This document shows, one piece after another, positions 22,258 to 33,412 of a stretch of 64,000 bases of DNA (position 1 is the first letter of the stretch; each line of letters begins with the position of its first letter). The position numbers were made by a program, and so were the translations under genes. This stretch comes from Anniella stebbinsi (taxonomy: Eukaryota; Chordata; Lepidosauria; Squamata; Anniellidae): contig JARDYH010000005.1 of the NCBI GenBank assembly GCA_029215795.1, forward strand, positions 12,494,001 to 12,558,000. The letters run 5' to 3'. The notes beneath the pieces are model-generated. The model made no database searches. It was given only the letters and a program-made list of their open reading frames with translations, and was not told the DNA's origin.

Positions 22258-25200
22258 ATGGCGGCGGCGGCGACGACGCCGGGAGGAGGAGCAGCAGCAG
22301 CATCTCCGGGAGGGGGCGCGGCCGGGGCTGGACCAGGGATGCAAGAAGAGGAGGAACACGAAGTGGTTCGTGTGCGGGTCAAGGTGAGCGATCCTGAGGT
22401 GAAGGGGTCAAAGGTCAGAGGTGTCAAGGCTCGGGGAGAGAGAGAGAGAGAGAGGAAGGGGTCAAAGTTCAAGGGTGGGTGTCTGGTGAAATTACATTCA
22501 GAGGTGGGAAGGGGTGAAGGAGGAGCCCTCAGGATGGAAGTGATGTCATAGGGACCATAAAGAGCCTCACCTATGTCTCTGTGTTGTACTGGCTGTACCA
22601 AGGGGTGGGTAACGTGGACGTGGTGGTGCTTGGCTTGAATTGGGTTAGTGCCGTGTGATGGAGGCTCAAATAGGGCTTTATCCGTGTCAGGATGAATAGA
22701 GGCAAGTGGCAGACAAGTCTGCACAGCCTAGTATCAGCCTAGTGGCGAGCATGGATCAATGGTGGAATGGTTGTACATCACCAGATGTTCAGGGTTCATC
22801 GTGCCATTGCAACCTGAGGTATGTTGTGCTTAGATGACTGCTTTTGAGGATATTCGTCTTTGAAAATGCCTTGTGTGTTGTGAAATGTTAGTGTGAGTTG
22901 AGCCTCCTTCAAGCTGGTTTGCAGTCCAATTTGATCAGATAGGGCTCCTGGAAAAGTGGGAGGAAGGAAAGCAATGGGATGTGCTCCAAGAGATAAGGTT
23001 GCTCAGTCCTCAACAACTTATCAAAGCAAAAATTATGATACAGAATAGCTGGCTGTGAAATTGGCCAGGTGGTAGATATGTGAAATGAACAGGTGGTAGG
23101 CAGGCAATATTTTTGATTTCCATTACATTTTCAAAGCAGCCTTCCAAGATGTTGTGGTTAGAACATTGTCCATGCACACAGGAAGCCGCAGGTTCAAATT
23201 TCAATTCAGGCCATGGAACTTACTGGTCCTACATGAGTCAGTGATTCAGTTCAGACATCATACAAATTATGATTTGTGCTAAGTATACTTTAGCAGCAAA
23301 ACTGGTTTGAGATTTCAAATGGGCAATAGGAAAATCCTTCTTGTCTGCATTTATGTTCCAGCACTCAGCTTCATAAGTTTATATGTTCCTAAGTTCATTC
23401 CCATCTTTGTAGTGCATCAAACTCTGCTTGTTGTGAGGCTAAAATATTGGCATAACTTCCTTATTGCAAGGATGTGGATACAAATTAATAAGTTAATTGC
23501 AGCTGTTATTAGTTAGAGGTAGGGAACTGAGATGTGTACGGAGAGATTAATTTGTCCACAGCCTTGAGTGGGAATGCAAACTCTTACTTCCTAGATTTGT
23601 AGTCAACTTTCCATTGGTTGGATCATGTTGGCACATGAATTGCTTTAATCTATTTTGGCGATCAGAATAAGACATCCTGTGTTTGATGAGGAATTAAAAA
23701 GCAGATCTTATTTTTGTAAATCACCTGGTTTAGTGGATGAATTTACCAATAGCATGAATTCTCCATGTTTTATTTTCTCATATTAGCTAGAGTCTTATTA
23801 CGAGCAGGGACCATCAGTTCTTCCTGTGCTACACTGATGGATTCTAATAATATAGTTCATAACTATATTGTCAACAATGTAATATTGACAGATCCAAGCA
23901 CTCTGATATGAGACTGATTTTCTGAATCCATTTCAGTCAGGGTTCAGGCCTGATTTTGGTACTGAGACTGCCTTGGTCGCCCTGTATGATGATCTGTGTC
24001 TGTGTCCCTGTTGATACTCTTAATTAGGAGTTGGGGCACTACTTTGCACACATTCCACTCCTACCTGGATGGTCATTTCCAGAGGGTGATGCTTGGGAGA
24101 TATTGTACAGCTCCATGGCACTTTCAGTGTGGAGTGTAATAATGATGATGAGTGAATGAATACATAAGTTCATAACAACAGAATTCCCATTAAAATATGT
24201 TTCAGCAAATTGTAAATTTTAAGTCCTTGGGGGAAAATCTTTAAATTAGTTGTTGCTAGGCTTCACCTCTCCACTCTTCTAGTGGGAAAAGCAAATCCTT
24301 ATAAACCAACTTTTGAAAAACAAAATTACTCACACAGGAAGTTTACCATAAGTGCGAAAACAGTTTTTTACAAATTCCATATAACCAAAGAGTTTCTAGA
24401 ACATCTTCAGAAATCCCAAGGAGGAAATGATGCCCTAATTACTCTGATTTATGTCAGCAGTATACTCCCTTTCAGCCAGCTAGTACATATCTTTACAACA
24501 ACACTATTCATGTCTGGAAAAAAACATTCTGTGTAACTTGTGCTGTCTGTTTACACAAATGCAGATAAGTCATATTTTCCATTAAATTTCTTAGGAGCTA
24601 CAGATTTCAAGATAAAGATCCAAAACCCCTCTTGATGACACAATAATAAATGTGAATCCAGTCGTTTGTATTTCGATATGTGTACTTGTTTAATTGATAA
24701 AAAATCTCAATTCCTCCAGTGAATGATTATATTCTATGAAAGGTGGTGTTAACAAACCTTTAAACACCCTCGTTCTTGATTTGAGAGCAGTGCTGTCCTA
24801 TATGAGAGTATATTTTATTACCCTAGGGACACCAACCGTACATTGCACGGCTGGGCAATGAGTATAAAATGTGCCTTGAGGGAGTATTGCACAGATCAAT
24901 AGATTATAGATGAACAGAGAGTTTTGGTTGATTTTCATAAGCTAAATAGAAAATGGGGTCTTGTAAGTTTTGGTTTATCAAGGCGTCATTGTTTCAAGAA
25001 GTATTTTTTTTTCTGTAGAAGAGATCAGTTCCAGCCCAGTAAGAAACTTTGTATAGTGCTGGTGTGGGCAACTTGTGGTCCTCTAAATATTTTGGAGAGT
25101 ATCTAGCCTGCTCCCAACAAGGAATACCCTGTTTAGATGCACTGTGTATAGTTCATGGACAGTAATACCTCTGTAGATTATATTTGGGCAAATATTTCTT

Positions 25201-28200
25201 CTCACAACTTTTTAAAAATCAGGAATCTTGATTTTTAACCACCTTGAGTGCCATTTTCTGGTAGAAAAGCAGGGTACAAATCAAATAAATAAGTAAATAC
25301 TAGTCAATGGTATTACTCTGGCAATCTAATTGAAACATATGTTGGAGTAATTCCATCTGAAGTAAATGGCACTTGTCTCCCAATAAAGCATGCTTAGGAT
25401 GGCAGCTAGCTGCATGCCTTCCTTCCTTGGAAATATGCGAATTGATTTGTTGGGATTTCCTTTTTTTAATTTATTATAAACACACAAAACCACAAAAACA
25501 TCAACACATCAACTACATACTAAAAGAGGACCGTATACAGAGTTGAGGTGGTTTCAGGATTTCCCCCCTGCAGAGATATGTAACCATCTTTGTTCTTGTC
25601 ACTAAACAACCAATTCCCCCCTTCCTTTATCTTATCCCTTCTCAGTCGTTGAATAGCAGATAAACAAATCAATTTTTTCTTGTCCCTTCAGATAGTCTAT
25701 AAGAGGTTTCCATTCAGTCCTAAAACCAGATGTTGACTTTTGCCTTATAATTGACGTGAGTTTCGCCATCTCTGCCAGCTCCGTAACTTTCAAAATCCAT
25801 TCATCCATTGTAGGTAGCGCTGGACCTTTCCATTTTAGTGCATATAGCAGTCTCGCTGCTGCCGTCATATGTAAAAATAAAGTCCCACAATTCTTTTTCA
25901 TCCGACTATACATTAGTCCCAAAAGAAAATATTCTGACTTCAGTTGTATATTAATCTATGGGATTTCCAAGGAAAAATGCTTAGGGCTGTGCTGCTAATT
26001 TTTCACTTGCGGACCAGTGTTCTGACTTATGTCGAGGTCCAGGTTCACATGCAACAGTAACCCAGTTTTTTCTAAAACCCTGGATTACTGTTTATTATTT
26101 AGGTCGTTTAAAGCAAAAAGGGATTGTGAGGCGCTCCAAAAAGATATCTCCAAACTGGGAGAATGGGCATCCATCCAGATGGCAAATGCAGTTCAATGTA
26201 AGCAAGTGTAAAGTGATGCACCTTGGAGCAAAAAATCCTAACTTCAGGTATAACCTGATGGGATTTGAGCTCGTGGTGTCCAGCCAAGAAAGAGATCTCA
26301 GGGTTGTTTTGGACAGCTCGATGAAAATGTCAACCCAGTGTGCGACTGCTGTAAAAAAAAGGTAAACTCCATGTTACACATAATTAGAAAAGGAATTGAG
26401 ACTAAAACTGCCAATATCATACTGCCTTTTTACAAATCTATGGTGCGACCACACTTGGAGTATTGTGTACAGTTCTGTTCATCATACTTATAAAAAGATA
26501 CTGTAGCACTGGAAAAAGGGCAAAAAAGGGCAACTGAAATGATCAAGGGACTGGAGAATTTCCCCTATGAGGGAAGGTTACAACAGCTTGGATTGTTTAG
26601 CTTGGGAAAAAGGAGGGTAAAGGGAGACATGATAGAGGTGTACAAAATTATGCGTGGTGTGAAGAATGTGGACAGGGACATATTTCTCTCCCTCATGATA
26701 TTAGAACCCAGGGTCATCCCATGAAGCTGATTGGTGGGAGATTCAGGACAAATAAGAGGAAATACTTCTTCATACAGCACATAGTTAAACTATGGAATTT
26801 GCTGCCACAAGGTGTAGTGATGGTCACCAATATGGATAGCTTTAAAACGGGATTAGATAAATTCCTGGAGGAGAAGGCAATCAATGGCTACTAGTCCTGA
26901 TAGCTATGTGCTACCTCCAGTAGCAGAGGCAATAAACCTATGTACACCAGTTGCTGTGGAACATGGGTGGAAGGGTGCTGTTGCACCTGTGTCCTGCTTC
27001 TGGATTCCTGGTCAACAGATGGTTGGCCACTGTGTGAACAGAGTGCTGGACTAGATAGCCCCTTGGTCTGATCTAGCAGGGCTTTTCTTATGTTCTTAAT
27101 GTGAGCAAGCTTGGGCTGATTGCTCCTACTTGGCTCCTGCTGCCACAGAAGAGGCTAAACAACCCAGAGATTGGCTGCATTTGGACAACACACTAAGCAA
27201 CTGGTGTGTGTGTGTGGGAAACAATAATCAGTTGTGTTGCTTATTGTGTTGTGTGGAGGGTAACACGCTGCTCACGAACTACTGACGGTATGCTATTCCG
27301 CCCAAATAAGCAACTGAGAGAAACAACTGGCTTGCAAGTTGTTTAACTCGAAGCCAGTTGTTTAAAGTGTTGTGTGGAGGGGTGAGTGTGTTAATGGTGT
27401 GTGGTGAGTGGATTAAAACACAAGCCCATAGAGGCAGGCGGCAAGAGTGACCAAAGCGGCAGCTGCCACTCTTCTAGAACTGGTGCAACTTGCAGAGGCT
27501 GCTGGGATAGAACTGGGAGGACTGAGGAAGGAGGGAGGGTGGGGAGAGGGGCAGGGACTGTGTCAGTCAAATGCTGGGTTGACTATTAGTCCACTCAACG
27601 CCAGCCCCAACCACCCACAGTTGTGTAGGAATATGTTGTGCGGGGAGTACCCACAAAATAACCAACTGTGAGTTGGCTACTCAACCCACCATTGGCTCAA
27701 TTCGGACGACACGATAATCAATGGTGGGGTAATAATCAACTTTACAGTTGTTCATCTAGGGGGTACTCCCCACACAACATGGTAATAAATAATCAACTTT
27801 GGTGTGGATTAGGATCAGCACTGAGTTGACTATGGCAGCATTCGGATAACACGATAGTCAAAACAACTGACGATTGTTTCCCCCACACCAGTTGTTTATT
27901 GTGTCATCCGAATTGAGCCATTGACTAATGTGTTGTCCGAATGCAGCCATTCTCTGTCCCTGGGTTGTTTAATGTGAAGTCTGAACTCGGAACTCTGTCT
28001 TTCTCTCCCCTGAAAAATGAGAGTTGGAACCCAGGGTTTATTCTTTCATTCCAATTCTGGCTTGTTGTGGGAGAGACAAGCCAGAATTCTGGATTCAGAC
28101 CTCTCTTTAAACAATCCAGGATGGAGTGTCCCTGGATTGTTTAGCTCCTCACAATGGCAAGAGCAATCAAGCCATGTGAACAGGCACATTGGCTCTTTCA

Positions 28201-31200
28201 TGGTAACACAGGGGTTTAAAAACCCCTAGTTTACTGCTGTGTGCAAACTGGGCCAATATCACTGATGTGGCTATAAGGTTGCAATAAATGTAATAATCTG
28301 GGCCATATTCTAGATTGCATTAAAATCTGCTGACTGCTCTTATGTGAAGAGACCACATTCCAAATCAAAGTAGCCAAAAGCAATTGTGCATCCTTTAGAC
28401 TCCATCCTGTGTTGAAGAGTTATTGCTAATCCTGAAACTATGTATGAGGGGGACAGTAGCTAACACGGTTTCATATATTTGAGGCCACATATTTGGCCTC
28501 CAATATTCATGGTGATGAGAAATGCAGAGAGCTGAATCTTCTATTGATCAGTCCTAGATTTAGTCAGTGCAGCTTGCTGCTTATGTCCATAACAATAGCT
28601 ATCCCTCTTCTTCAGAAAGTGTGTGTGTGTGTGTGTGTGTAGAAATACCAACCACTTAGCATGGTTCAGCTTCATTGATGTAAATGGAATTGCATCAATT
28701 TATGGTCATAATCCCCTTTGTGTATTAATACAGTGGTAGCAGAACCATTAGTTATTCCCTCGTCCTAAGTTAAGTAACACAGAATGAATTTTATTTAACT
28801 ACAGGGAAAACACTTCCAGGGGCAAGATCTTTTTGTTGGTCCGTAAAACAGCAGGCATGTATATTTGCAACATAAATTGGATTTAAAGGGTTGTTTTTGA
28901 TGTGGGCAGTATGACCCCTGAGTCTCATTATCCACTGTGGTAGAAAAGCAGAGTTGGGCAGGAAGAGGTTTGGATCTCCACTATTGCATTTTGGCAAGAA
29001 AAAAAAATGAAGATATGAGTGTGGAACAGGTTTTTGTGTCTGTTCTCCCTAAGAACTGCTGGGTCTCTTCACAGTTTCCAGGTTATGGGGACTGCCTGGC
29101 TAGGCTTGGTTCTTTGGTCCTACTCATTTCCTGTAATCTTTGCAGAAATGTGAAGGCTTCTTGCAGCCCGAATTCCGCACTTTCGCTGTGGATCCACAGA
29201 TCACCTCGCTGGACGTGTTGCAGCACATCCTTATCAGGGCCTTTGACCTCAATGGGTGAGTCCTGGGAACAGACTGGGGTGTGAGTGAGGGGAGGATGGG
29301 AATGGACAGTCTTGGTTTTCAGCTGCAATGCTACTTTTCCGCTAAATTGAAAGCCAAACCTGAGGCAAGTGGGGCTGAAAACTGAGGCTACTGTTGTCCG
29401 GAAGGGGAGTGCCAACTGATGGGATGTGAATAAAAGGGAGATGAGGACAAGGTAACTTTCATTCTTTTCCTGCACCAAAAGAAAATCCATGTAGGCTTCA
29501 TGCAGCAAAAAAGGTGTCCCATTTAAGTGAAGGGAAACAATATGTCTTTCTACCCACCACAGGAAGAAGAATTTTGCCATCAGCTACCTGGGCCGAGATA
29601 AGCAGGGCCAAGAAACATATTTGTCACTGATGTCAGACTGGGATCTAGGCATGGCTTTTGCTGGAGCCTCCAAGCCTTACTTGCAGCTCAAGATAGACAT
29701 CAAGCCGTCAGAGGATAGTGAGTAAGCTATATTCCTCTACCTTGAACAAGAGAGCTGTGATTCCTGGTTCCGGCCCTTGCACCCCTTGTTCCGACCGCAC
29801 ACATTCCCAAATCCTCACCTGGCTACTGTTGCTGTTCAGACAATTCAGTTGCCCTATCTCCTCCACCAGTATTGCTTTTTGTTGTGGAGATGTTGGCTGG
29901 TTGTTGCTGTAAAAAAGGGAAGGTATGAGTCACTTAATGTTGACTTAGATACAACATGAAGCATAGTCTTACTGGAGCTTTGCAGAAAAAAAAAATCAAA
30001 GGCCTGAAGAAGAGCAATTGACTGTGGGGACCCCCCCCCCCCCCCCGCATACATTCCTTCCATTTCTGGTTGTTGTCGATTACGTGGCTTACTCTAGAGC
30101 TGCTTGCTACAGAGACGTACAGCACAGTTTGATCATGACTTTCCTCTGCTTGTGGCATGCAGACTTGTGGATTCCGTGATTGTAACACACAGATGTAGAG
30201 TTTTGGTACTGAATGTAGAATTCAGCCTCATGTAACTCAGTAAAGACACGTTTCTAGGTCTTTAGACTGCGTATATATGCTTGAAAATATTGGTGATGAT
30301 TTCCAGTGGTCATTCCTCTGGCTATCTTAGTCCCTTCTCAGCAGAAGCAGAATCAATGCAAAATAAACAATGCATGTAAATGAATAATTTGCGTGATTTA
30401 CATAGATCGTGGGACTCACCTTCACTTGGTTCCCAACTTTTGGATTCTTTTTGAAGTGGAGTTAATTGGGATGTATGCAGCCTTGATTCTGTTGTTTATG
30501 CCCTTTTTGTAGTACTGCTCAGGTGGGATTTGGCCTTCTGAAATCATGGATGTGGGGGTGAGGGAATGGTACATCCCGGGCTTGAGGAGTTGTCTCATCT
30601 TGCCATATTCTCTTAGGTCCCCTGCTAGAAGACTGGGACATCATCAGCCCCAAGGATGTAATCAGTACCGACATGCTACTGGTGGAAAAGCGGTCTCTGG
30701 CAGCAGCAGCCCTACCCTTCACCCAGTCTATCATCTCCCAGGTAGGCCTTAAGGGGATGTATCAGTTCTGCTAGCTAAGACTTTCAGGATGTGGCACTCC
30801 TTAACCAAATGAAATACTTAGCTCTTAAGATGGAAAGGGATAGAAGAAAGACACCATTGCCTTCCAGCCTACCATAAAAGATTGCATTTCTCTCCCTGTA
30901 GATTTAGAAAGACTAACTTCTCCTCCTAAGCTATTGTTACTAATAGTTAGCCATAGCAGTAGGCCTATTCAGTCAACACACTAAGCCATGGTTAGGCCAA
31001 GAACCCCTTTGCAGCAAATGTTAGTGAGTGTGTTTAAATCATAGTTATGTAACCACCATGATTAGGAACGGTTCATATGACATGCTAAGTCACGGTTTAC
31101 ACGATACACTAAGCCATAATGTTTAGCTCAAAATGCTTAAACACTGTGGCTTAGCCTGTCGTCTGAACGGGGTCAGTGGCTCTGAAGCCATGATGTAACC

Positions 31201-33412
31201 ACTGGGAAAGGTTGTTTGATCTCTTACCTTCCTGCTTTAAGTACAGGTTGCTTGTTGATTTCATCTTTCCTTTTTTTCTCTTGCCAGGTGGGCCGGACAC
31301 TGTCAAAGGTCCAACAGGCACTCAGCTGGTCCTATGGAGAGGACGTCAAACCTTTCAAGCCTCCGCTGAGCGACTCAGAATTCCACACCTACCTGAACCA
31401 TGAAGGGCAGCTGATGAGGTCTGCAGTACTGCGTCTCCAAATCTTCCATGGTGGAGTTGAGCCCTCACTGCGCAAGGTGAGAGTGGGCATTCTGGGAGTC
31501 AGTGATCTGTCTTTGAGGGATGGGCGTGTCACTTAGTGGGCAAGAGCAAGGCTTTTTTTCCTTCGCTCCCACTCTGAAGCTGTAGTATCTTGGCCTTCCT
31601 AAGTAATGGTGGAGTCATACCAGGCAGTAGGGCTGGAGCATTGAACCACTTTCAGCCTGGTGCTGAATTCAATTTTGGAGAAGCATATCAGTGGAGGATC
31701 GGGCCAAAAATGCCGGCATATTTTAGGTCAAAGCTCTTCCTGCCAGTAAGTAAGCCTTAGGAGAGGCATTTCCCCCTTTTAAAATGGGACCTAAACGGCA
31801 CAAAACTGGGTGAATTCCCAAACAATCAGTGGTTGGTGGAAAAGGGATGGAGGCCAAGGGCCAAGGAAGGGGGTGTGGCCATCTGGTGGGCCCCCAGAGG
31901 GCCAGATCTGGCCTGTGGGTTGGAGGTTCAACACCTCTGCAGTAGGGGCTCTGAGAGACAGGGCTTATTCCTGTAGCTCATCCTTCAGCTTGTAACTGTT
32001 GGTGTGGAAAGCCGCTTCCAGCACTGAGTCATTCTTGTCCCCTGCAGGTGGTTTGGAGATACTTGTTAAATGTCTATCCTGATGGGTTAACTGGTCAGGA
32101 GCGGATGGATTACATGAAGCAGAAGACACGCGAGTATGAGCAGCTGAAGGGGGAATGGGAAGCCCGGGCCAGCCCCGAGGACCTGGATTTCATCCGCAGC
32201 AACGTCCTGAAGGACGTTCTGCGAACAGATCGCACTCATCCCTACTATGCTGGCTCGGATGATAATCCCCATCTGACAGCCCTGCATGACCTGCTGACCA
32301 CCTATGCTGTGACACACCCACAGATCTCCTATTGCCAGGGCATGAGTGACATCGCCTCCCCCATTCTGGCTGTAATGGACAACGAGGCCCATGCCTTCAT
32401 CTGCTTCTGCGGCATCATGAAACGCCTGGAGGGCAATTTCCAGGTGGACGGGGAAGTCATGTCCGTTAAGTTCTCCCATCTCAAGCTTCTCCTCCGCCAC
32501 TCAGATCCAGAGTTCTACTCCTACCTCCTTTCCCGCGGCGCTGATGACCTCTTCTTCTGCTATCGTTGGCTGCTGCTGGAGCTCAAGCGCGAGTTTGCTT
32601 TTGAGGATGCCTTGCGCATGCTGGAGGTCACCTGGAGCTCTTTCCCTCCTGATCCTCCTGAGAAAGAAGTGGAATTGGTGGGCCCGCCGGCCAGGCCCGG
32701 GGACAGCAGCCAGCCTGTCCGAAGGAGACACATGTTACGGCCGGCTTGCAGTTTTGAGGCCGCTGGGGATCAGCCTTGCCCGGGGGCAGTTTCTGAGGAG
32801 AAGACGCTAGTGAAACAGTCTAGTTTTGGGGAGTTCAAGTATTACAGTACTCATAATGAGGACAGTTCGGAGGATGACCCATCGCCCAAATCCCAGCACT
32901 CGGTGGAGGAGGAGGAGGACTGCAGCAGTGAGCAGGATCCGTTGATCCAGATGGCTAACGTGGCCAAATCCTTCTCTGCTCCATCCCTCCGAGTCTTGAC
33001 ACCACCCTCTCGAGACTCGATCTCCTCCTCAACCAACGGCAATGAGGAAAGCCAGTCTGAGGAAGAAAAGGGGGACTCGGTGGTGAACAGCCCTTCTTCT
33101 CCCGCCCATGGGCCTGCTGCTCCTACTCCTCCTGGCGCAGTCAGCCTCCCACCCCCGCAGGAATTTGGCAAAGGCAACCCCTTCGTGCTCTTCCTGTGCC
33201 TCGCCATCCTCCTGGAGCATCGGGACCACATCATCAAGAACAGCATGGACTACAACGAGCTGGCCATGCATTTCGACCGCTTGGTCCGCCGGCACAACCT
33301 GAATAAGATCCTTCACCGCGCCAAGGCCCTCTTTGCCAACTACCTGCAGTCTGAAGTCTGGGACTCTGAGGAAGGGGATGAGGCAGCAGCTGAGTCTCCT
33401 GCCACATCGTGA
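22258..33412 (+). CDS. TBC1D25: TBC1D25 (OATL1), Rab GTPase-activating protein
   Basis: TBC1D25 is a Rab33B-directed GAP that binds LC3/GABARAP on autophagosomes and tunes their fusion with lysosomes. Coding exons: 22258-22383, 29146-29255, 29563-29717, 30617-30741, 31288-31476 and 32048-33412 (2070 nt, 689 residues; human is 688). Every junction is GT-AG and in phase. The Ala/Gly-rich start leads to HEVVRVRVK, as in human. Residues 137-140 (WDII, in LLEDWDIISPKDV) match the LC3-interacting region. The TBC domain has the arginine finger in VLKDVLR (R294) and the glutamine finger in YCQG (Q332). Residues about 440-602 form a Ser/Glu-rich linker unlike human, and 603-689 return to high identity. 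Intron 1 is 6.8 kb and holds the LINE and SINE debris. Same strand as EBP. Confidence 0.97.
22437..22455. repeat. GA microsatellite
   Basis: A short (GA)n run just inside TBC1D25 intron 1. A similar (GT)n run lies at 28620-28640, (TA)n at 45834-45850 and (CA)n at 51367-51380. Confidence 0.85.
23915..24130 (+). mobile_element. L2-like LINE reverse-transcriptase fragment
   Basis: Translates in pieces to FQSGFRPDFGTETALVALYD, a hallmark of vertebrate L2 ORF2, then resumes after a deletion with a segment around GDIVQLHGTFSV. It is frameshifted and truncated, in TBC1D25 intron 1. Confidence 0.65.
25238..25300 (+). mobile_element. L2-like LINE 3' tail
   Basis: ACCACCTTGAGTGCCATTTT...AGCAGGGTACAAATCAAATAAATAAGTAAATA is the usual LINE tail with a TAAA-type repeat. 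Similar tails: 13268-13322, 58812-58915 and 63555-63625; in reverse at 43817-43862, 35815-35850 and 60904-61225. Confidence 0.6.
25450..25930 (-). mobile_element. L1-like LINE ORF2 C-terminus and 3' end, reverse
   Basis: On the minus strand, 25922-25632 reads in one frame with AAARLLYALKWKGPALPTMD and WILKVTELAEMAKLTSIIR, the typical C-terminal part of vertebrate L1 ORF2. An A/T-rich 3' region follows toward 25450. It is 5'-truncated. Confidence 0.75.
26126..27098 (+). mobile_element. CR1-like LINE: ORF2 C-terminal part plus 3' UTR
   Basis: The frame at about 26126-26365 includes FNVSKCKVMHLGAKNP and ERDLRVVLDSSMKMSTQC; later pieces give LENFPYEGRLQQLGLFSLGK and a segment around FKTGLDKFLEEKAING. 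These are the C-terminal motifs of CR1-group reverse transcriptases. Several frameshifts and stops are present. The 3' region ends GGTCTGATCTAGCAGGGC...TTCTTATGTTCTT, tying the short tails elsewhere in the window to this LINE. Confidence 0.8.
27173..27948. mobile_element. Foldback MITE carrying a nested MITE
   Basis: Outer ends GGCTGCATTTGGACAAC and GTTGTCCGAATGCAGCC, flanked by ATT on both sides (27170-27172 and 27949-27951). A related 226-bp element sits inside at 27694-27919. Without it the outer element is about 547 bp. It lies in TBC1D25 intron 1. Confidence 0.75.
27694..27919. mobile_element. 226-bp MITE nested in 27173-27948
   Basis: Ends GGCTCAATTCGGACGAC and GTCATCCGAATTGAGCC, with an ATT duplication at 27691-27693 and 27920-27922. 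Removing it and one ATT restores CACCATTGACTAATGTG, which parallels CACCATTGACTATCGTG near the end of the copy at 54841-55055. Confidence 0.82.
30955..31180. repeat. Degenerate AACCATGG/CTAAGCC-rich foldback
   Basis: Contains ACACTAAGCCATGG, CTAAGTCACGGTTTAC, ACACTAAGCCATAATG and GTGGCTTAGCCTGTCGTCTG, in both orientations. It looks like an old MITE in the TBC1D25 intron before exon 5. Similar ACCATGG/TTTAAG-type sequence occurs near 58540-59035 and 41680-41760. Confidence 0.4.
32048..33412 (+). CDS. TBC1D25: TBC1D25 terminal coding exon (TBC domain)
   Basis: One 1365-nt exon encodes residues 236-689. It begins after the acceptor CCTGCAG at 32047 with VVWRYLLNVYPDGLTG and ends in a TGA at 33410-33412. 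It carries most of the catalytic domain, including both finger motifs and LLLELKREFAFEDALRMLEV, then the low-complexity acidic/serine linker and the conserved tail from about LPPPQEFGKGNPFVLFLCL to the end. The long open frames on the opposite strand here (33668-32087) are shadows of this exon. Confidence 0.97.
   Translation: MVWRYLLNVYPDGLTGQERMDYMKQKTREYEQLKGEWEARASPEDLDFIRSNVLKDVLRTDRTHPYYAGSDDNPHLTALHDLLTTYAVTHPQISYCQGMSDIASPILAVMDNEAHAFICFCGIMKRLEGNFQVDGEVMSVKFSHLKLLLRHSDPEFYSYLLSRGADDLFFCYRWLLLELKREFAFEDALRMLEVTWSSFPPDPPEKEVELVGPPARPGDSSQPVRRRHMLRPACSFEAAGDQPCPGAVSEEKTLVKQSSFGEFKYYSTHNEDSSEDDPSPKSQHSVEEEEDCSSEQDPLIQMANVAKSFSAPSLRVLTPPSRDSISSSTNGNEESQSEEEKGDSVVNSPSSPAHGPAAPTPPGAVSLPPPQEFGKGNPFVLFLCLAILLEHRDHIIKNSMDYNELAMHFDRLVRRHNLNKILHRAKALFANYLQSEVWDSEEGDEAAAESPATS

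Noticed and set aside
21754..22724. Two long minus-strand open frames (201 and 228 codons) in the GC-rich region
   Set aside because: They are Pro/Arg/Ser-rich translations opposite the TBC1D25 promoter and first exon. Long stop-free frames are expected by chance in such CpG-rich DNA, and no domain is visible.
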